The notes under the pieces are model-generated. The model had not been told where the DNA came from, did no database searches, and worked only from the letters and a program-made list of their open reading frames with translations. A stretch of 64,000 nt of DNA from contig CAJUEK010000002.1 of assembly GCA_910585445.1 (NCBI GenBank), positions 1-64,000 on the forward strand, read 5' to 3'. The position numbers and the translations under genes were made by a program. The DNA comes from an uncultured Bacteroidales bacterium. GTDB taxonomy: Bacteria; Bacteroidota; Bacteroidia; Bacteroidales; UBA932. Of this stretch, positions 59,991-64,000 are shown one piece after another. How positions within the stretch are numbered: the first letter of the stretch is position 1; every line of letters starts with the position of its first letter.

Positions 59991-62731
59991 CTTAGGGACT
60001 GCATCTTCTGTGATGTATTCTTTCCTCCGCCAGAGAGGCCGCGCGGCATATTTGAATTGCCACCTCCGGAATTTCCTGCTCCGACGGCAGAACCGGATGA
60101 TGAATTTTTCTTGCCCGGAAGCACATAGAACGGCCATGATATTCCGAATTTGAATGCTCTCTGCGGTGCTATGTATCCTGCTGCGGAGAAATAATCCGCG
60201 GATTTTGACGGCCATCCCATATTGACGTTGACGATTTTAAGGAAGAGGCTCGCCCTTTTCCATTGCACATTGACGAATACGTCTATATATGGACTGTTGC
60301 CGAATTTCTCGCGGTCCTGGTTGTGGAAAACTCCGAGCACAGGATTGTATGCCGGCGCGTACCATGCTGTCGTGAACATGCCGTTCGCTCCGATTTGCAT
60401 CTTCATCACATTCTTCACGACACTGAACTGGAAATAATATCTCAGGTTCAGGGCCAGCATAGGCAGAGACATAACATCCTTGTTTGACGACAGCTGGAAA
60501 AGCGCCTGATGGTCAAAGTGGAATTTCCATAGCGTGAAGTCTTTTCTGAGTGAGGCTGTCATTACGCTCATCGGCACATCATTCTGGCGCACTATGCCCT
60601 GGGTGTCATAATAGATGTTGTTGCCCAGGAGGGCATATCCGAATGAGGCCCTGAGGTCCCATCGCGGTATGGAGAGGGCAGCCTCGAGCTTGGTCGTGGA
60701 TATCTTGCTGAAATTGTTGTCCCATCTGTAATGGTTCGTGTACAGATGCTGCTGGTAATAGTCCGGCTCTTTCAGAGTTGTCTCGAAATGCACGTCAAGC
60801 GTAAGCGGGCTTTTCCTGTCCCTCCTGAAAGGATATGCACTGAAAGACATGTCTGCATCGACTCCGAAATCGTTGATTTCATGTCCGAGGAAAGTGTAAT
60901 AGCCTTTAGCTTTCCAGGTGAAATATTTTTTGAATTGTCCGTTTGCTCCCGCATAAAGGTATAGGGAGTTCTGTACTACGTTGGAACTGCCGCGCAGATA
61001 GTCTTCCGGGCGGAAACTGTAGAAGTTGGCCAGCTTGTCCCCGAGACCGACGTCCAGCTTTGATACGATTCCGTCGCTCTTCCAAGGCTGGAGCCTGAGG
61101 AATACCCGGTTCTCAAGTCTCATGACTCTCAGCGAGTCAGTGCTCTTTGTCGGGTTCAGATAGAAGCGGTCATTGAAGAAGTCCCTTCCGTCTGTGTCTG
61201 AGGCGGATATGTTGTCCGTATAGGTCTTGCGGAATACGGAATATTCGCTGCTGTGTCCTATGAAAGCCGTGGTTATGTCTTTTTTCAGAGTGTCCTGCCT
61301 GCCGCTTGTAAGTGCCTGTGCCGCAGCTTCCTTTTCCGCCTGGAGGAAGGCTTCGATTGCAAGTGAGTCGCCTGATGACATTATGCTGTCGCGCACGGCG
61401 TTCTTCTTTTTCAGTTCTTTTTTCTCGCGTATCTTGTCGGGAAATGTGAACGGTATGCGGTAGCTCTGGTCAAGGAAGATCGTGTTCTTCTTGAGCTTGT
61501 TGGCTGCGTCTTTCAGGTAAATGTTGATTTCACGTGCATCTACTGTCGTGTCACGTATCCAGAATGAGTCCGTGAGACCTCCGTTCTCGCTTCTTTCCAC
61601 CTTGTTGTAGATGAAGCCGGCATGCATCAGGTATTTCTTGCCGAGATAGTTGGTGGCGGCGACGAATGACCTGTTGTCCGTATCCTCACGCTTGAGCATT
61701 CCGTTGCTTCCGAACCTGCGGTATTCGAGCAGGATGTTCAGCTCGGGAGTGATGTTCTGGGTGGTGAGCACCTTGACGTTTGACTCTTCCTTTTCCTTGT
61801 TGGCGAAGAGCGTGCCCCAATAGGCGAGTTCGGTGTATGGGGTTTTCGTGTTATACTGGGGGAGGGTCTCAGGGGAGTAGTTGTATATCCTGTATGGGGT
61901 ATAAAATGCCACATTGTCCTCCTCTGTCCTCTTGAAATAGTCGTAAAGCTGTACAGGTGAGCCGATTGCACCAAGATATGTGGCGTTCACGTCTTCCTTA
62001 TAGAACGGATATTCGTGGAAATGATAATTGTACGTCGTGTCGAATTTCTGCATTTCCAGATTATGGAAATACCGGTCATGCTTCCATGTTATCAGCCTCT
62101 TGTACTGAAGGGAGTCAGGTACGGCAAAGGTCTCCAATATGCGCGGAGTCGCCTCGATTATGCTGTCCTTGCGCGCCCTGATGCTGTCCTTTGCGGTCAT
62201 CTTGCGGTTCATTTCCGCTATTTTCGCAGGAAGAGCCTGTTCGTAGTCGTATTTCTTGCGCTCCTTCTTGGACAAAGAAGAGTACCATGCGGTGAATTTT
62301 GCCTGTGCTACATCCGTCGAGTCCTTTATATAAAGAGAGTCGAGCATGGCCAGTTCAAGGCTGTCTCCGGCTTGCATGAGAGAGTCACGCACCTGAAACC
62401 TTGTTACTGAATCCTTGACCGCTATATAATATTTGTATTTGAATGGGTCGGTTTCCCGCAGTGAGTCCGGCACTTTTATGGTGTCACGTGCCGAAAGCAC
62501 AATCTCCATTGCCACGCTGTCCGGATTATGGGCTGAAATCGTGTCCGCTTCCGTAAAAGAGCTGTCAATTGCCGTAATTGCAGATGAAGAATCTTCGCGC
62601 ATGTCAAGAATCAATGAATCGGCAGGCCTGAAAAGACCTGCTGACCTGCCGGCGTCTATGCCGAATGACTGGAGCGCAGCCATTGACACAAGCAGTGCCG
62701 GCAACCATATTCTGCTCAAAAAATTCTTCAT
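59987..62731 (-). CDS. Porin_10-type outer-membrane beta-barrel protein
   Basis: A 914-residue outer-membrane protein with a signal peptide (about 1-24). A Ser/Asp-rich, basic helical segment covers 25-225 (including WYSSLSKKERKKYDYE). The remainder is rich in alternating aromatic beta strands and matches the Bacteroidetes putative porin family (Porin_10). A Gly/Ser/Asn-rich tail follows (GSAVGAGNSGGGNSNMPRG). Function of the family is unproven; a channel role is assumed. It is coupled to the transglycosylase gene by a 4-base overlap and has a -7 box 11 bases before its start. Confidence 0.85.
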   Translation of the reverse strand: MKNFLSRIWLPALLVSMAALQSFGIDAGRSAGLFRPADSLILDMREDSSSAITAIDSSFTEADTISAHNPDSVAMEIVLSARDTIKVPDSLRETDPFKYKYYIAVKDSVTRFQVRDSLMQAGDSLELAMLDSLYIKDSTDVAQAKFTAWYSSLSKKERKKYDYEQALPAKIAEMNRKMTAKDSIRARKDSIIEATPRILETFAVPDSLQYKRLITWKHDRYFHNLEMQKFDTTYNYHFHEYPFYKEDVNATYLGAIGSPVQLYDYFKRTEEDNVAFYTPYRIYNYSPETLPQYNTKTPYTELAYWGTLFANKEKEESNVKVLTTQNITPELNILLEYRRFGSNGMLKREDTDNRSFVAATNYLGKKYLMHAGFIYNKVERSENGGLTDSFWIRDTTVDAREINIYLKDAANKLKKNTIFLDQSYRIPFTFPDKIREKKELKKKNAVRDSIMSSGDSLAIEAFLQAEKEAAAQALTSGRQDTLKKDITTAFIGHSSEYSVFRKTYTDNISASDTDGRDFFNDRFYLNPTKSTDSLRVMRLENRVFLRLQPWKSDGIVSKLDVGLGDKLANFYSFRPEDYLRGSSNVVQNSLYLYAGANGQFKKYFTWKAKGYYTFLGHEINDFGVDADMSFSAYPFRRDRKSPLTLDVHFETTLKEPDYYQQHLYTNHYRWDNNFSKISTTKLEAALSIPRWDLRASFGYALLGNNIYYDTQGIVRQNDVPMSVMTASLRKDFTLWKFHFDHQALFQLSSNKDVMSLPMLALNLRYYFQFSVVKNVMKMQIGANGMFTTAWYAPAYNPVLGVFHNQDREKFGNSPYIDVFVNVQWKRASLFLKIVNVNMGWPSKSADYFSAAGYIAPQRAFKFGISWPFYVLPGKKNSSSGSAVGAGNSGGGNSNMPRGLSGGGKNTSQKMQSLR

Positions 62732-62741
62732 ACCAAGACGG

Positions 62742-62749
62742 CAAAGGTA
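62742..62749 (-). promoter_or_regulatory. -7 box before the porin/transglycosylase unit
   Basis: On the minus strand TACCTTTG matches TAnnTTTG and ends 10 bases before the ATG. It lies between the pncA stop and the porin start, so the leader would be only a few bases long. Confidence 0.5.
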
Positions 62750-62756
62750 TGAAGAA

Positions 62757-63353
62757 TCACTGACATGCGCAAATCCCGATACCCTCCTCCTGCATTGCCT
62801 TCAGGGCGTCCTCGTGTCCCTGCCTGTCAACATATGCGAGACAGTCTTTCAGAAGTTTCACGCGGAATCCGGCCTTGTGCAGGTCTTCGCATGTGTTTCT
62901 CACGCAATATTCGGTAGCTATTCCGCACACATATACTTCCGTGGCATCAAGCAGGCCGAGCACTTCTCCGAGTGACTGTCCGGCGCTGTTCGAGCCTTCG
63001 AATCCGGAATACTGCTCCACTGCCCTGTCGCATCCCTTGTCGAATACAAGCTCTTCGTTCACATAAGGGAGCAGGTCTTCGTGTATTTCCCCGCCATGTG
63101 TCCCTGCGATGCAATGTTCCGGCCAGATGCCTCCGTTCGTGCTGAACGAAGAATGGTCAGAAGGGTGGTGGTCCCTGACAAATAGAATCGGAAAGGTGTC
63201 GAGAATTTCGCTCGCGTCACCTTCCTGTCCTGCTGTCTTTGAATCAATGAAGCGGAGCGTTTCTTTTACCGCGTTTTCCGCATTGGCGCATGCGAGACTT
63301 CCGTCGATGAAGTCATAGAGCATGTCCACTACAACAAGTGCCTGGCTGTTCAT
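62757..63353 (-). CDS. pncA: Nicotinamidase
   Basis: A 198-residue cysteine hydrolase converting nicotinamide to nicotinate for NAD salvage. The catalytic triad is Asp10 (VVVDMLYDFIDGSL), Lys106 (FDKGCD) and Cys150 (GIATEYCVRNT). The metal-site region FVRDHHPSDHSSF follows the usual spacing. Its start overlaps the pncB stop as ATGA, so the two salvage steps are translationally coupled. Confidence 0.94.
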   Translation of the reverse strand: MNSQALVVVDMLYDFIDGSLACANAENAVKETLRFIDSKTAGQEGDASEILDTFPILFVRDHHPSDHSSFSTNGGIWPEHCIAGTHGGEIHEDLLPYVNEELVFDKGCDRAVEQYSGFEGSNSAGQSLGEVLGLLDATEVYVCGIATEYCVRNTCEDLHKAGFRVKLLKDCLAYVDRQGHEDALKAMQEEGIGICACQ

Positions 63354-64000
63354 AGGTTGCTGAAGCTGTTGATTTCATTTACAAGCCTGTCGATGATGGT
63401 CATCTTCAGGTTATAGAGGTCGTCTGATATGTCAACTTTGTAATAATGCGGATTGATGAGCCTGCGCTCGCTCGGGCTGAAATGCATAAGGGTGTTGTCA
63501 TAATATGCCTTCTTTTCCGCAAGGGTATGCACCGGTGCGCATCTTACGCCGTTTTCAATGACTTTCTGCTGGAGAGCCTTGGCTACGTATTCGCCTGCAT
63601 TGAATGTCTTGGACTTGTAGCGGTCGTATTCGTCGCAGATGGTGAATTGCTCTCCGGCTTCGATCTGCATGCTCAATGAGTCGCCTCTGAGGCAGGTGAC
63701 ATCGGCCTTGTATATCTCTCCCTTGGCCGGGTCGGTCTTTGTGAGACGGTATGTAATCTGGAATCCCGGGTTTATCAGCTTGATTTTGTCCTCGGAGCGC
63801 TTGAGCACGGCCTGCCCGTCAATCTGCACGAGCTTATAGACATTGCCGAAGCACGGGGCGGCCTTGCTTGTGGCTATTGCGTCTCCTACTCCATATGAAT
63901 CTATGCATGCCCCCTGACGCTCGAGGTCCGTAATCAGGTATTCGTCAAGTGAGTTTGTCGCGAATATCTTGCAGTCCTTGAAGCCGTTTTCGTCAAGGAT
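63350..64000 (-). CDS. pncB: Nicotinate phosphoribosyltransferase (C-terminal part, 5' end outside window)
   Basis: The frame stays open to the window edge, giving 216 residues of the C-terminal part. Near the edge it reads FATNSLDEYLI and SYGVGDAIATSKAAPCFGNVYKLVQIDGQ, the conserved PRPP/nicotinate-binding half of NAPRTase. The C-terminal region contains MHFSPSERRLINPHYYKVD. It makes nicotinate mononucleotide from the product of the next gene, pncA, with which it overlaps by 4 bases. The start codon lies beyond base 64000. Confidence 0.93.
   Translation of the reverse strand: MLDENGFKDCKIFATNSLDEYLITDLERQGACIDSYGVGDAIATSKAAPCFGNVYKLVQIDGQAVLKRSEDKIKLINPGFQITYRLTKTDPAKGEIYKADVTCLRGDSLSMQIEAGEQFTICDEYDRYKSKTFNAGEYVAKALQQKVIENGVRCAPVHTLAEKKAYYDNTLMHFSPSERRLINPHYYKVDISDDLYNLKMTIIDRLVNEINSFSNL

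Noticed and set aside
1..64000. tRNA, rRNA, CRISPR array, prophage or integrated element
   Set aside because: No cloverleaf-like, rRNA, spaced-repeat, integrase or transposase sequence was noticed on either strand; a covariance-model and repeat search would be needed to exclude small RNAs.

Overview
This 64 kb window is a chromosomal segment from a member of the Bacteroidales, probably gut-associated; the family is not resolvable from sequence alone. The evidence is a SusC/SusD pair with an ECF sigma/FecR pair, many lipoprotein signal peptides, a Porin_10-type outer-membrane protein, the Bacteroidetes order of the division/cell-wall cluster (no murF or ddl inside it), and repeated -7 promoter boxes of the Bacteroidetes form TAnnTTTG. 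No tRNA, rRNA, CRISPR array, intact insertion sequence, phage or plasmid gene was seen.

Region 1 (1-1843): an AC-rich, G-poor stretch without a convincing gene, a short tandem repeat ending in the stop codon of a secreted/membrane protein of unknown function (541-1383, minus), and a 460-base gap with short repeats.

Region 2 (1844-20738, plus strand): a polysaccharide-utilisation locus. ECF sigma factor, FecR anti-sigma and an STN-domain SusC form a cell-surface signalling relay. SusD follows, then a secreted endonuclease/exonuclease/phosphatase-fold (EEP) enzyme, an unrecognised lipoprotein, a second EEP enzyme, an unrecognised large surface lipoprotein and a terminator. A second block then encodes two divergent GH89 alpha-N-acetylglucosaminidase lipoproteins, a serine-type sulfatase, a glycerate kinase and a GntP-type permease. 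The gene set suggests a glycan capped with alpha-GlcNAc that also carries phosphate (possibly diester) and sulfate esters, with glycerate as a possible product. This is the most unusual part of the window.

Region 3 (20749-38991, minus strand): S1/P1 nuclease, gltX, then the dcw cluster read from mraZ (38917) down to ftsZ: mraZ, rsmH, ftsL-like, ftsI with PASTA, murE, mraY, murD, ftsW, murG, murC, ftsQ, ftsA, ftsZ. Upstream of mraZ are four TGGAAnA repeats at exactly 10-base spacing, a likely MraZ operator.

Region 4 (39115-64000): housekeeping genes in short operons. They include an M23 peptidase lipoprotein, CorA, a TonB-like protein with udk, a periplasmic alkaline phosphatase upstream of asnS, an ExbB/membrane protein/ExbD/ExbD energy-transducing operon, dprA-tatD-ansA, queA, a NUDIX hydrolase facing pyrE across a repeat-bearing spacer, an RsmF-like methyltransferase, a TPR protein, a YitT/YczE-like membrane protein, a LolE-like permease, a Porin_10 protein coupled to an MltF-like transglycosylase, and pncA coupled to pncB, which runs off the window.
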